Below are positions 44,845-54,204 of a stretch of 64,000 bases of DNA, piece after piece. Source of the stretch: Bacteroidaceae bacterium (GTDB lineage Bacteria > Bacteroidota > Bacteroidia > Bacteroidales > Bacteroidaceae). The stretch is from assembly GCA_017649485.1 (NCBI GenBank), contig JAGCGS010000010.1, forward strand, positions 1-64,000, written 5' to 3'. The notes under the pieces were generated by a model that was given only the letters and a program-made list of their open reading frames with translations, made no database searches and was not told the origin of the DNA. The first letter of the stretch is position 1, and each line of letters starts with the position of its first letter. The position numbers and the translations under genes were made by a program.

Positions 44845-46122
44845 TTAAAGCTTTTGCATAGCCTGTTCCAAGTCGGCAATGATATCGTTCACATTCTCAA
44901 TACCTACAGAAAGGCGGATGAGGTCAGGAGCAACACCTGCTTCAAGCAACTGCTCATCACTGAGCTGACGATGGGTATGGCTGGCAGGATGCAACACACA
45001 GGTACGGGCATCGGCAACATGGGTGACAATGGCTACAAAGTCAAGGGCATCCATGAAACGAACAGCATCTTCGCGGGTGCCTTTCAAGCCAAATGCTATG
45101 ACACCACAAGAGCCATTGGGCAGATACTTCTGTGCCAAGTCATAATATTTATTGCCTTTCAAACCACAGTAGTTCACCCAAGCCACTTTAGGATTAGCCT
45201 CTAACCATTCTGCCACCTTCTGTGCGTTCTCACAATGGCGAGGCACACGAAGGTGCAATGTTTCCAAACCCAAATTGAGCAGGAAGCTATTCTGCGGAGC
45301 TGGGATAGAGCCTAAGTCACGCATAAGCTGGCTCACCAGCTTGGTTACGTAAGCTTTCTTGCCAAATGCCTTAGTATAGGTAAGTCCGTGATAACTCTCA
45401 TCAGGGGTAGTCAAGCCTGGGAACTTGTCGGCGTATGCTTCCCAATCGAAATTGCCACTATCCACTACTGCACCACCCACTTGAGTTGCATGGCCATCCA
45501 TATACTTGGTAGTGCTATGGGTTACGATGTCGCATCCCCACTCAAACGGACGGCAGTTAATAGGTGTTGCAAAGGTATTGTCAACAATCAAAGGTACCCC
45601 ATGCTTATGTGCCATCTTGGCAAAGCGCTCGATGTCAAAAACATTGCCACCAGGGTTAGAGATGGTCTCGCCAAAGAAGCACTTGGTGTTAGGACGGAAA
45701 GCTGCCTCAATCTGCTCGTCACTCCAGTCAGGATCAACGAAAGTACACTCGATACCCAACTTCTTTAATGTCACGCCAAAGAGGTTGAACGTGCCACCAT
45801 AGATGGTATTGGAAGTAACGAAATGGTCGCCAGCCTGACAGATGTTGAAGATGGCATAGAAGTTAGCTGCCTGACCCGATGAGGTCAGCACACACCCCAC
45901 ACCGCCTTCCAGTTCGCTAATCTTAGCTGCAACTGCATCATTGGTTGGATTGGCCAGACGTGTATAAAAATAGCCTTCGGCCTTGAGGTCGAACAAATCC
46001 GCCATCTCCTCAGTGCTACTATACTTAAACGTAGTGCTCTGATATATAGGTAATACACGAGGCTCTCCATTCTTTGGTTTCCATCCGCCCTGCACACAAA
46101 TAGTTTCCAGATTCTTCTTCAT
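44845..46122 (-). CDS. metY: O-acetylhomoserine sulfhydrylase (PLP enzyme)
   Basis: 425 residues. It makes homocysteine (or cysteine) from O-acetylhomoserine and sulfide, using PLP. Motifs: 'ICVQGGWKPKNGEPRVLPIYQSTTFKY', 'YFYTRLANPTNDAVAAKISELEGG', the PLP-contact 'LTSSGQAANFYAIFNI' and the lysine in 'VTHSTTKYMDGHATQVGG'. The length and the 'GEPRVLPIYQST' start fit MetY rather than cystathionine enzymes. It is divergent from trpS. Confidence 0.93.
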   Translation of the reverse strand: MKKNLETICVQGGWKPKNGEPRVLPIYQSTTFKYSSTEEMADLFDLKAEGYFYTRLANPTNDAVAAKISELEGGVGCVLTSSGQAANFYAIFNICQAGDHFVTSNTIYGGTFNLFGVTLKKLGIECTFVDPDWSDEQIEAAFRPNTKCFFGETISNPGGNVFDIERFAKMAHKHGVPLIVDNTFATPINCRPFEWGCDIVTHSTTKYMDGHATQVGGAVVDSGNFDWEAYADKFPGLTTPDESYHGLTYTKAFGKKAYVTKLVSQLMRDLGSIPAPQNSFLLNLGLETLHLRVPRHCENAQKVAEWLEANPKVAWVNYCGLKGNKYYDLAQKYLPNGSCGVIAFGLKGTREDAVRFMDALDFVAIVTHVADARTCVLHPASHTHRQLSDEQLLEAGVAPDLIRLSVGIENVNDIIADLEQAMQKL

Positions 46123-46160
46123 ATTTCAATCAATTATTTACTTTCATTACTAATTGAGTG

Positions 46161-46168
46161 CAAAGTTA
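46161..46168 (-). promoter_or_regulatory. Promoter -7 motif for metY
   Basis: Minus-strand TAACTTTG, an exact TAnnTTTG match, 38 bases upstream of the metY ATG. Confidence 0.55.
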
Positions 46169-46181
46169 ACAAATAATTCAC

Positions 46182-46189
46182 TATCTTTG
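46182..46189 (+). promoter_or_regulatory. Promoter -7 motif for trpS
   Basis: TATCTTTG, an exact TAnnTTTG match, 29 bases upstream of the trpS ATG and overlapping the divergent metY control region. Confidence 0.55.
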
Positions 46190-46218
46190 CACACAATTTA
46201 ATAAAACATCAAAAAGAA

Positions 46219-47208
46219 ATGGAAAAAGTAGTAAGCGGAATACGACCTACAGGCAATCTGCACTTAGGCAATTATTTCGGAGCGGTAAAGAGTTTCGTGG
46301 CTATGCAAGCCCAGTATCAATGCATGTTCTTCATTGCCGATTGGCATTCTCTGACCACACACCCCAAACCAGAAAACATACAGAATAGCGCACGCACCAT
46401 CTTAGCAGAATATCTGGCTTGTGGCATAGACCCACAGAAAGCACCTATCTATGTACAAAGCGATGTGAAGGAAACTTTGGAGCTGTATCTGTATCTGAAC
46501 ATGAACACTTACCTGGGTGAACTGGAAAGAGTAACCACCTTCAAGGAGAAAGCTCGCAAACAGCCAGATAACGTGAACGCAGGTCTGCTTACCTACCCCA
46601 CTCTGATGGCTGCAGATGTGCTGCAACACAGGGCACACAAGGTGCCTGTAGGCAAAGATCAGGAGCAGAATATGGAGATGATGCGTAAATGCGCCCGCCG
46701 CTTTAACAATATATATGGTATAGAATTCTTCCCAGAGCCACAGAATTTCTACTTCAACGCTACGGCACTGAAGGTGCCAGGACTGGACGGCAGTGGCAAG
46801 ATGGGCAAGAGCGAGGGTAACTGTATTTACCTGCGTGACGATGACAAGACGATTCGCAAAAAAGTAATGAAGGCTGTGACCGACAATGGGCCTCAAGAGC
46901 CCAACAGTCAGCGTCCTGAGGTAATAGAAAACCTCTTTACTTTCTTGAAGATTGCCTCCACTCCAGACACCTATCAATATTTCGATGAGAAGTGGAACGA
47001 CTGCACGTTGCGTTATGGTGACCTGAAAAAGCAGATTGCCGAAGACTTAGTGAATATCGTGGCTCCTATCCGCGAAAAGATAGAGGAGTACAGCTCAAAT
47101 ACTACCTTATTGGACAAGGTAGCCAAGGAAGGAGCCGACCATGCTCGCCAAAGTGCAGCGGAAACGCTGAATGAGGTGCGCAAGATTATTGGATTTAGGG
47201 TTTATTGA
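46219..47208 (+). CDS. trpS: Tryptophanyl-tRNA synthetase
   Basis: 329 residues, class I synthetase charging tRNA-Trp. The HIGH-type signature is in 'GIRPTGNLHLGNYFGAVK' and the KMSKS-type in 'LDGSGKMGKSEGN'. 'TLMAADVLQHRAHKVPVGKDQEQNMEM' is the tryptophan/ATP pocket region. Length is normal for the bacterial enzyme. Its TGA stop lies inside a heptanucleotide repeat, and the GNAT gene follows 25 bases later. Confidence 0.96.
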   Translation: MEKVVSGIRPTGNLHLGNYFGAVKSFVAMQAQYQCMFFIADWHSLTTHPKPENIQNSARTILAEYLACGIDPQKAPIYVQSDVKETLELYLYLNMNTYLGELERVTTFKEKARKQPDNVNAGLLTYPTLMAADVLQHRAHKVPVGKDQEQNMEMMRKCARRFNNIYGIEFFPEPQNFYFNATALKVPGLDGSGKMGKSEGNCIYLRDDDKTIRKKVMKAVTDNGPQEPNSQRPEVIENLFTFLKIASTPDTYQYFDEKWNDCTLRYGDLKKQIAEDLVNIVAPIREKIEEYSSNTTLLDKVAKEGADHARQSAAETLNEVRKIIGFRVY

Positions 47209-47225
47209 CCATTGACGATTGACCA
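47205..47225. repeat. Heptanucleotide repeat over the trpS stop
   Basis: Three units (TTGACCA, TTGACGA, TTGACCA) that contain the trpS TGA stop (47206-47208). Confidence 0.85.
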
Positions 47226-47233
47226 TTATATTA

Positions 47234-47731
47234 ATGCAAATACGACACTCAACACCTGAAGACCTGCCTACCATTCTTACTCTGATTGAGAGTGGCAGGC
47301 AGATTATGCGTAATGACGGGAATATGCACCAATGGAGCGGTGACAGTCCGTCGGCAGATTTAATCGTCAAGGATATAGAGCTTGGGCATAGCTATCTGTG
47401 CATAGAAGGCGGAAAAGCCGTGGGTACATTTGCTTTCATACCAGGTCCTGATCCAACGTATCTAAAGATTTATGAAGGTGCTTGGGTTGAAGATTTGAAG
47501 CCGTATTATGTGATACATCGCATGGCAAGCACGCCTGACAGTCATGGCATCTTTGCCGCCGCTATGGACTATTGTTTTCAGGTAACGGATAATATCCGGA
47601 TTGACACACACCGGGATAACCACATCATGCAACACAACCTGCTGAAGCATGGCTTTCAGTATTGTGGGATTATCTACCTCTTGAATGGTGATGAGAGGCT
47701 TGCTTATCAAAGATTGAAGATTGAAGATTAA
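47234..47731 (+). CDS. GNAT family N-acetyltransferase
   Basis: 165 residues from the ATG at 47234, which gives the normal beta-strand start 'MQIRHSTPEDLPTILTLIESG'. The region 'VGTFAFIPGPDPTYLKIYEGAW' and 'HRMASTPDSHGIFAAAMDYCFQVTDNIRIDTHRDNHIMQHNLLKHGFQYCGIIYL' give the GNAT core and the acetyl-CoA pocket, though the canonical R/Q-x-x-G-x-A is altered to SHGIFAA. Acceptor unknown. Probably cotranscribed with trpS. Confidence 0.85.
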   Translation: MQIRHSTPEDLPTILTLIESGRQIMRNDGNMHQWSGDSPSADLIVKDIELGHSYLCIEGGKAVGTFAFIPGPDPTYLKIYEGAWVEDLKPYYVIHRMASTPDSHGIFAAAMDYCFQVTDNIRIDTHRDNHIMQHNLLKHGFQYCGIIYLLNGDERLAYQRLKIED

Positions 47732-47742
47732 ATATATAAATA

Positions 47743-47770
47743 TTAAAGCTCGGCAAATGCCGAGCTTTAA
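47743..47770. terminator. Bidirectional terminator between the GNAT gene and phosphomutase
   Basis: A perfect 12-bp stem TTAAAGCTCGGC/GCCGAGCTTTAA with an AAAT loop, between convergent genes. Confidence 0.85.
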
Positions 47771-47794
47771 TGGTTAATGGTCAATGGTCAACGG
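47771..47794. repeat. Heptanucleotide repeat at the phosphomutase 3' end
   Basis: TGGTTAA, TGGTCAA, TGGTCAA and a partial CGG copy. The array abuts the stop codon of the phosphomutase gene (47795-47797). Confidence 0.85.
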
Positions 47795-49537
47795 TTAGAT
47801 GCCGAGCGAAGTTCTAACAGCTTCTATCTTCTTGGCTGCAGCAGCATCTGCTTCAGCATAGTCGGCTACACTCTTGAGGGTACCTTTCACTTCCATGTAG
47901 AACTTGATCTTAGGTTCTGTTCCAGAAGGACGAACGCTGACTTTGGTGTTGTCCTCGGTATAGAACTGCAATACGTTAGACGTATCAGGCATATCCATAT
48001 CAGATACGTTGCCTTCACCATCAGTCTGCTTCAGAGTCTTATAGTCCTTTACCAAGGTCACCTTTGAACCAGCCAATTCCTTCGGACTTTTCTCACGCAG
48101 GTTAACCATCATCTGCTGAATCTCCTCAGCACCGCTCTTGCCAGGCTTCACCACATTAACGGTATATTCCTTAGAGAAGCCGTACTCAAGATAGATGTCC
48201 ATCAGCACCTCATAAAGAGTCTTGCCCTGGTCTTTTGCCCATGCGCAGATTTCAGCCAGCAATGAACAAGCTGAAACTGCATCCTTGTCGCGAACAAAGT
48301 CCTCTGCCAGGAAGCCATAGCTCTCCTCACCACCGCCGATGTATTGCTTTACGCCTTCTGACAGGCGAATCTCACGAGCAATCCACTTAAAGCCTGTGTA
48401 GCAGTCACGCATCTCGATATTATTCTTCTCCGCAATCTGACGTATTACCTCAGTGGTCACGATGGTCTTCACCACAAACTCATTGCCCACCATCTTGCCC
48501 AACTTCTTGCGGTTGGTGATGATGTAATAGAGGAAGAGCAGGCAGGTCTGGTTACCATTGATGAGTACCCACTCGCCCTTATCGTTTTTACAAGCCATAC
48601 CAACACGGTCGGCATCAGGATCGCTCGCCATAACGATATCTGCATCAATCTCCTTCGCCAGCTTGATAGCAAGGGTCAAAGCCTCTGCATTCTCTGGGTT
48701 TGGACTAACCACCGTTGGGAAGTCACCACTCTTGACCATCTGTTCAGGAACACAATGCACATTCTCAAATCCCCACAGCTTGAGAGATTGTGGTATGCCA
48801 TTCATACCTGTGCCATGCAATGGAGTATATACAATACTCAAGTCCTTCTGACGCTTGATCACATCTGGGTCAATGCAAATGGTATGTACCTGGTCCCAAT
48901 AAACCTTATCGATATCAGCACCGATAATCTCAATCAAGTCTGGGTTACCCTCGAACTTGATGTCCTCAACTTTCACCTTGCCTACCTCATCGATGATGCC
49001 CTTATCATGTGGAGCCAGCACTTGTGCGCCATCTTCCCAATAAGCCTTGTAGCCATTGTACTCACGAGGGTTATGTGAAGCAGTGAGGTTTATACCAGCC
49101 TGGCATCCCAAATAACGGATAGCGAAGCTCATCTCTGGTGTAGGACGCATATCGTCGAACAGATACACCTTGATGCCATTGGCAGAGAAGATGTCAGCCG
49201 ACTTCTTAGCAAAGAGGTCGCTGTTGTTACGGCAGTCATAACCAATGGCAACAGAAATCTGTTCTCTGTCTTTGAAATTCTTCTTTAGATAGTTGGCAAA
49301 GCCCTGAGTAGCAGCTCCCACCACATAGATATTCATACGGTTAGTACCAGCTCCCATGATGCCACGCAAACCGCCCGTACCGAACTCCAGATCTCGATAG
49401 AAGCACTCTATCAGTTCTGTCTTGTCAGGGTTATCCAGCATTCTTTTCACTTCAGCCTGAGTTTCGGCATCATATGCCGGGGTAAGCCACTGCTGAGCTC
49501 TCTCAGTCACCTGTTTGATTAATTCCTGGTTTTCCAT
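47795..49537 (-). CDS. Phospho-sugar mutase (phosphoglucomutase/phosphomannomutase)
   Basis: 580 residues, the long alpha-D-phosphohexomutase type. The active-site serine loop is 'INLTASHNPREYNGYKAYWEDGAQV', the metal loop is 'IVMASDPDADRVGMA', and the sugar loop is 'YIGGGEESYGFLAEDFVRDKDAV'. The phosphate-binding 'VRPSGTEPKIKFYM' is near the C-terminus. It interconverts hexose 1- and 6-phosphates; glucose or mannose specificity is not certain. A single gene with a convergent terminator. Confidence 0.95.
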   Translation of the reverse strand: MENQELIKQVTERAQQWLTPAYDAETQAEVKRMLDNPDKTELIECFYRDLEFGTGGLRGIMGAGTNRMNIYVVGAATQGFANYLKKNFKDREQISVAIGYDCRNNSDLFAKKSADIFSANGIKVYLFDDMRPTPEMSFAIRYLGCQAGINLTASHNPREYNGYKAYWEDGAQVLAPHDKGIIDEVGKVKVEDIKFEGNPDLIEIIGADIDKVYWDQVHTICIDPDVIKRQKDLSIVYTPLHGTGMNGIPQSLKLWGFENVHCVPEQMVKSGDFPTVVSPNPENAEALTLAIKLAKEIDADIVMASDPDADRVGMACKNDKGEWVLINGNQTCLLFLYYIITNRKKLGKMVGNEFVVKTIVTTEVIRQIAEKNNIEMRDCYTGFKWIAREIRLSEGVKQYIGGGEESYGFLAEDFVRDKDAVSACSLLAEICAWAKDQGKTLYEVLMDIYLEYGFSKEYTVNVVKPGKSGAEEIQQMMVNLREKSPKELAGSKVTLVKDYKTLKQTDGEGNVSDMDMPDTSNVLQFYTEDNTKVSVRPSGTEPKIKFYMEVKGTLKSVADYAEADAAAAKKIEAVRTSLGI

Positions 49538-49560
49538 GATACAATTGTTATTTATGTTAA

Positions 49561-51204
49561 TTATTTAGGCATTTTATATCGATCGCCCGTATGGCGTGCA
49601 ATCTCCTGCTTCAACTCCTCAGGGAATCCTGGACGCACCAACTTACGGTCAATCTGCTTAGTATTCTTACCAATGTAAGTAGAGGTAGGCATACGCTTCA
49701 CCACACCATCGTTGTATTTCACCACGAGATACTCACCTAACTTTTTCCATGTGTCTATGGTGTTCATCGCCATCATGTTGCTGTAGTTGGTAAGATATGC
49801 CTTCGCCTTAGCAGGGTCTTGCTGGTAAAGTGTCAGGGCTGTAGCCTCGACGGCATCCTGCGCTTGGAAGAAAGTATTCTCTATGTCATTCTGGATGGCT
49901 TTCACATCCTCAATCATCAAGTCATAACGGGGATAAACCATATTGGCCACCCAGTTCATTACCCAGAAAGCAGAGTTAAATGAGAATGTCACATCGTTGG
50001 CTCCATCAATGCCTTCTTTATAGCAAGCTGGAACTACATCGGTGCAGCAATAAACAGGGGTAAAGACAGTCATGTTAGCATCGTCGCAACCAAACCAGAA
50101 CACACCACCCACAGGATCAACCAGATTAGAACGCAACTGGGATACAAATACCCAAGCTGACTGCTGGGTAGAGATAGGACGCTCATTGAAATACTGCTGT
50201 CCATCTACCTCAAATGACAATGGGGAGAGGCGGTATGGTGTATGATAAGCACCAGCACCCACATCTTGTGTGATATCAAGAGCAGTACCCTCATAGTGGT
50301 CACGCATCATCTGTTGGACATCTTGTAAAGAGAGCTTTTTGTTAGGCTTTACGTATAGTGGCATAGGCTCTGAAGAAGTGCCCTGTATATAGGGCAGGAA
50401 CTCATTACCGCGGTCGGTATAGCGGTTATAGAAGCTCCATACACGAGCCTCACAATAACGCAAGCCACCGAAATCCAAAGGATTGTAGGCATTGGCAAAG
50501 TCAAAATCCTTATTCACACCATTGAAGTAGCCTTTCTCACGAGCAAAAGATATAACATCTGATGCATACATCACGTTCTGTTTGTCATCCATATTGAACT
50601 TATGAATTCGGCTTTGGTTGGCATGGGCTGCTATGCAGTCGTCAGGAATTCTCACTGCCACCCATACAGCACCACGGTTGCCGGTGCCCTTGCCAATCAT
50701 CTCCATGATCCAAGCTTCATTGGGATCAGCAATAGAGAATGACTCTCCACTGCTGGCATAGCCATATTCTTGTACAAGATCAGTCATCACACGGATGGCT
50801 TCACGAGCAGTGCGTGAACGTTGCAAAGTAATGTATATCAGTGAACCGTAGTCAATGATGCCATTCCTATCCACCAATTCTTCACGGCCACCAAAAGTCG
50901 TTTCACCAATTGACACTTGAAACTCGTTCATGTTGCCTATGACATTGTAGGTCTGAGCCACTTGAGCAATTTGTCCGTGATAGGTGCCATCGTCCCAGTC
51001 GTAAATGTCAATTAATTCACCTTTCTCATGCGTACCTGCAGGAGAATGGTAAAGGTATCCGAACATGCCGTAGGAGTCGGCTGAATAAGAAATCATGACT
51101 GAACCGTCGGTGGATGCGTTCTTCCCGACAATCAGGTTTGTACACGCCAAAGCGTTGATAGTTGCTGCCATAACGGCCAGCATTGTGATTGATAGTCTCT
51201 TCAT
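49561..51204 (-). CDS. C69 family dipeptidase
   Basis: 547 residues from the ATG at 51204, which starts the signal peptide (MKRLSITMLAVMAATINALA). Cleavage leaves Cys21 as the new N-terminus in 'ACTNLIVGKNASTDGSV', the nucleophile of the Ntn-type PepD/C69 family. Other family motifs are 'FQVSIGETTFGG', 'IADPNEAWIMEMIGKG' and 'YVKPNKKLSLQDVQQMMRDHYEGT'. It cleaves dipeptides in the periplasm. It lies right after the M23 peptidase gene (2 bases). Confidence 0.93.
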   Translation of the reverse strand: MKRLSITMLAVMAATINALACTNLIVGKNASTDGSVMISYSADSYGMFGYLYHSPAGTHEKGELIDIYDWDDGTYHGQIAQVAQTYNVIGNMNEFQVSIGETTFGGREELVDRNGIIDYGSLIYITLQRSRTAREAIRVMTDLVQEYGYASSGESFSIADPNEAWIMEMIGKGTGNRGAVWVAVRIPDDCIAAHANQSRIHKFNMDDKQNVMYASDVISFAREKGYFNGVNKDFDFANAYNPLDFGGLRYCEARVWSFYNRYTDRGNEFLPYIQGTSSEPMPLYVKPNKKLSLQDVQQMMRDHYEGTALDITQDVGAGAYHTPYRLSPLSFEVDGQQYFNERPISTQQSAWVFVSQLRSNLVDPVGGVFWFGCDDANMTVFTPVYCCTDVVPACYKEGIDGANDVTFSFNSAFWVMNWVANMVYPRYDLMIEDVKAIQNDIENTFFQAQDAVEATALTLYQQDPAKAKAYLTNYSNMMAMNTIDTWKKLGEYLVVKYNDGVVKRMPTSTYIGKNTKQIDRKLVRPGFPEELKQEIARHTGDRYKMPK

Positions 51205-51206
51205 AT

Positions 51207-52868
51207 TTACCAACTAAAATTATAATATTCCGTTACTGTATTGCCACACTCATCCGTTGCCATGAACATCAATTCATGCTTCTCACCTTTCTGAACATGG
51301 TCAGGGTCAAGGTAGCAGACAATGTGATTATTCACTGAGTTATATTTGCCAAACAAGGCATACTGCCCATCAATAGTTCCACGATAATTACTGATGCCTG
51401 TATGCTCGTCCTTTACTTGTAAGGTTATGGTACCGCTCCTTCCCCACTGCTGAGGGTTCATCGGTGTGACTGTAGGTGGAATGGTGTCAATGCCTACGGT
51501 GAAAGTTCCTAACTCACGCACCCTCGCCTTCATATAGCCATCCTCGAACTTGCCACCCAAGCTATAGCGCTTTCCCTTACTATCGACACCCGCAATGTAA
51601 TACTTCGTCATATCATCTATTGGCACTTGCGTCAAGCCAATACTCAGTTCAGCATAGTCATGCAAGGGCATGGTACGTTTGCTCAACTGATAAGTAAACG
51701 CTACATCTTGTGCGCCTTTACTCACGGTATAATCCAATGGGAGGTCATCATACAATCTGCCACGAGGTACCACAAGGTCAATACCTGGTTGCTGTAAGAT
51801 ATTTACCTCATCCCAATGGAATAGCATTTTCTCATCGGTCTCGTCAGCAGGTATCTCTTGTTGCTTCCCAATGATGGTTAATTGAACCTTAGAGGTATTG
51901 CCCAATCCGTCGGTTAAAGTATAGACCAACTTATAAGGTCTCTCCTCATTGATAGTCAACAAGCCACGGTTGCCATTGCCAGCTTTCAGCATTCTCAACT
52001 TATTGCCTGGCTCAATGAACGACTTCATATACTGCCCTTCTGTCCAAGAATTGATATAGCGGTGCTCACTCTCGGCAAAACGTGATACATCACTTCGAAA
52101 CACCTCTTCGCCATCCACTTCCAACACCAATAACTTCACTCCATATCTGTTTGTCACTCCCTCCATGTGGTCATAGGCTCTCAGGCCTACACCTATCTCG
52201 CCCCAAGCGTAAATAGGTTTCATGGGTGTATTGGGTGTAATGGCATAACTCTTCTGTTTTGTTTGTCCATCCACAACACCCTTGCCTCGTTGTGGGAACA
52301 CCATGAAACCTTCTGCCGTTGGAGCCGTATGATCCTTCACTACATGACGGAAGAATGGCAAGGGATCCACAAACTCATCCGTTTTAATCTCCACGGCATC
52401 CAAGTGCAAGTGCGGTCCAAACGAATAGCCAGTATTACCACTATAGGCTATCACATCACCCACCTTTACGGGGTATTCATCAGCTTCTGGAATGATGTCC
52501 ACCTCCCATTGTTCATGCTCGTACTGCCATTGTTTTACCCGCTGTTCCACCTCATCGGCAAACTTTGTCAAATGACGGTATATCAAGTAATAACCATTAT
52601 CATAGGTTACGTTCAGCACATATCCTGAACCTGTGTTTACACGGATACGTGAGATGTAGCCATTTGCCTGTGCCTTAATAGGCTTGCCTGTCGTTCCTTG
52701 TGTTTTGATGTCCAGTCCTCCATGAAAGTGATTGGCACGTATCTCGCCATAGTTGCCAGAGAAGACCATGGGGAAGTCAAACGGTGGCTGGTATATATCG
52801 GTACTGACTTGCGACTGGGCATTCAAACCCAGAGAAGTCAGCAAAATAATCAAATATAGTTTCTTCAT
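51207..52868 (-). CDS. M23 family metallopeptidase
   Basis: 553 residues from the ATG at 52868, chosen because the -7 motif at 52894 rules out the earlier ATGs at 52889 and 52916. A signal peptide (MKKLYLIILLTSLGLNAQS) is followed by the M23 zinc site: 'RANHFHGGLDIKTQGT' (H-x3-D) and 'GPHLHLDAVEI' (H-x-H). The rest (about 190-553) is beta-rich, perhaps binding domains. It likely cuts peptidoglycan cross-links in the periplasm. It is upstream of the C69 dipeptidase in the same orientation. Confidence 0.9.
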   Translation of the reverse strand: MKKLYLIILLTSLGLNAQSQVSTDIYQPPFDFPMVFSGNYGEIRANHFHGGLDIKTQGTTGKPIKAQANGYISRIRVNTGSGYVLNVTYDNGYYLIYRHLTKFADEVEQRVKQWQYEHEQWEVDIIPEADEYPVKVGDVIAYSGNTGYSFGPHLHLDAVEIKTDEFVDPLPFFRHVVKDHTAPTAEGFMVFPQRGKGVVDGQTKQKSYAITPNTPMKPIYAWGEIGVGLRAYDHMEGVTNRYGVKLLVLEVDGEEVFRSDVSRFAESEHRYINSWTEGQYMKSFIEPGNKLRMLKAGNGNRGLLTINEERPYKLVYTLTDGLGNTSKVQLTIIGKQQEIPADETDEKMLFHWDEVNILQQPGIDLVVPRGRLYDDLPLDYTVSKGAQDVAFTYQLSKRTMPLHDYAELSIGLTQVPIDDMTKYYIAGVDSKGKRYSLGGKFEDGYMKARVRELGTFTVGIDTIPPTVTPMNPQQWGRSGTITLQVKDEHTGISNYRGTIDGQYALFGKYNSVNNHIVCYLDPDHVQKGEKHELMFMATDECGNTVTEYYNFSW

Positions 52869-52893
52869 GTATCGTTTGTTACAATTCATCTGA

Positions 52894-52901
52894 CAAATAT
52901 A
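52894..52901 (-). promoter_or_regulatory. Promoter -7 motif for M23-C69
   Basis: Minus-strand TATATTTG, an exact TAnnTTTG match. A start near 52887 supports translation from 52868. Confidence 0.6.
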
Positions 52902-53039
52902 AGGATAATCCGCCAATTTAAGAAATGCAAAGTAACTTTTATTAAAAAAATGTCTAAAAACATAAGACTACCAATATCATCGTTTTCATATTTTCTGTAT
53001 TTTTACACAAAATATATACAACCTAAATGCTAAATACGT

Positions 53040-54143
53040 ATGAAAATCGGAGTACCTAAAGAAATTAAGAACAATGAGAACCGCGTAGGAATGACTCCTA
53101 CGGGCGTTGCGGAGATGACCGCTCACGGTCATATAGTATATGTTCAGCATACAGCTGGTGAGGGCAGTGGATTTGCCGATGAGGCATATATTAAAGCTGG
53201 TGCCAAGATTTTGCCGGACATTGCAGATGTGTATGCCATTGCCGACATGATTGTGAAAGTGAAAGAACCAATCGAGCCAGAGTATCCTTTGGTTAGGGCA
53301 GGTCAAGTAGTGTTTACTTATTTCCATTTCGCAGCCGACCGTAAATTAACTGATGCCATGCTGGCTTCGGGAGCTGTGTGCATCGCATACGAGACAGTAC
53401 AGAAGTCTGACCGCAGCTTGCCGTTGTTGATCCCAATGAGTGAGGTAGCAGGACGTATGGCGGTGCAACAAGGTGCACATTTTTTGGAGAAGTCTCATGG
53501 CGGACGTGGTGTGTTGCTGGGCGGTGTACCTGGTGTTTTGCCAGCTAAAGTTCTAATTTTAGGAGGTGGTAGGGTTGGTAGCAATGCAGCCCTGATAGCT
53601 GCCGGCATGGGTGCAGAAGTAACTGTAGCAGACTGTTCATTAGATTGTTTACGTCACTTATCGCAAGTTTTGCCTAAAAATGTAAAGACGCTTTATGCCT
53701 CTGAACTGAATATCCGTCATGAGCTGCCTACCACAGACTTGGTGATTGGATCCGTACTGATACCAGGTGCAACCACTCCGCATCTGATTACTCGGGATAT
53801 GCTGAAATTAATGCGAGCAGGGAGTGTGTTAGTGGATGTGGCTATTGACCAAGGAGGTTGTTTTGAAACCTCACATCCCACCACACACAGTGATCCTGTG
53901 TATGTACTCGATGGTATTATTCACTATTGTGTGGCTAACATTCCTGGTGCAGTGCCTTATACCTCTACCCTCGCCCTTACAAATGCCACCCTGCCTTATG
54001 CTGTGGCATTGGCAGATAAAGGCTGGCGAAAGGCATGCCAGGATGATCACGCCTTGGCATTGGGCATAAACGTGGTAGATGGGAGAATAACCTTCAAAGC
54101 TGTAGCTGATGCTTTTGGTTTAGCATATACACCTTGGGAATAA
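53040..54143 (+). CDS. ald: Alanine dehydrogenase
   Basis: 367 residues. It oxidises L-alanine to pyruvate and ammonia with NAD. Family motifs: N-terminus 'MKIGVPKEIKNNENRVGMTP', 'DMIVKVKEPIEPEY', 'AGRMAVQQGAHFLEKSHGGRGVLLGGVPGV' and the NAD fold 'KVLILGGGRVGSNAALIAAGMGAEV'. 'YCVANIPGAVPYTSTLAL' is the C-terminal substrate region. A monocistronic unit with a strong convergent terminator. Confidence 0.95.
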   Translation: MKIGVPKEIKNNENRVGMTPTGVAEMTAHGHIVYVQHTAGEGSGFADEAYIKAGAKILPDIADVYAIADMIVKVKEPIEPEYPLVRAGQVVFTYFHFAADRKLTDAMLASGAVCIAYETVQKSDRSLPLLIPMSEVAGRMAVQQGAHFLEKSHGGRGVLLGGVPGVLPAKVLILGGGRVGSNAALIAAGMGAEVTVADCSLDCLRHLSQVLPKNVKTLYASELNIRHELPTTDLVIGSVLIPGATTPHLITRDMLKLMRAGSVLVDVAIDQGGCFETSHPTTHSDPVYVLDGIIHYCVANIPGAVPYTSTLALTNATLPYAVALADKGWRKACQDDHALALGINVVDGRITFKAVADAFGLAYTPWE

Positions 54144-54164
54144 AACCTAATCATACTAGTCAAC

Positions 54165-54194
54165 AAAAGCAGCTCCCTAAGGGGAGCTGCTTTT
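54165..54194. terminator. Bidirectional terminator between ald and the TonB receptor
   Basis: A 13-bp perfect stem (AAAAGCAGCTCCC/GGGAGCTGCTTTT) with a TAAG loop; A and T runs flank it on both strands. Confidence 0.9.
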
Positions 54195-54204
54195 ATAGAA
54201 AAAT

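Noticed and set aside
46123..46218. SAM or other riboswitch upstream of metY
   Set aside because: Only 96 bases separate the divergent genes, and both -7 motifs fit within them. No riboswitch core was found.
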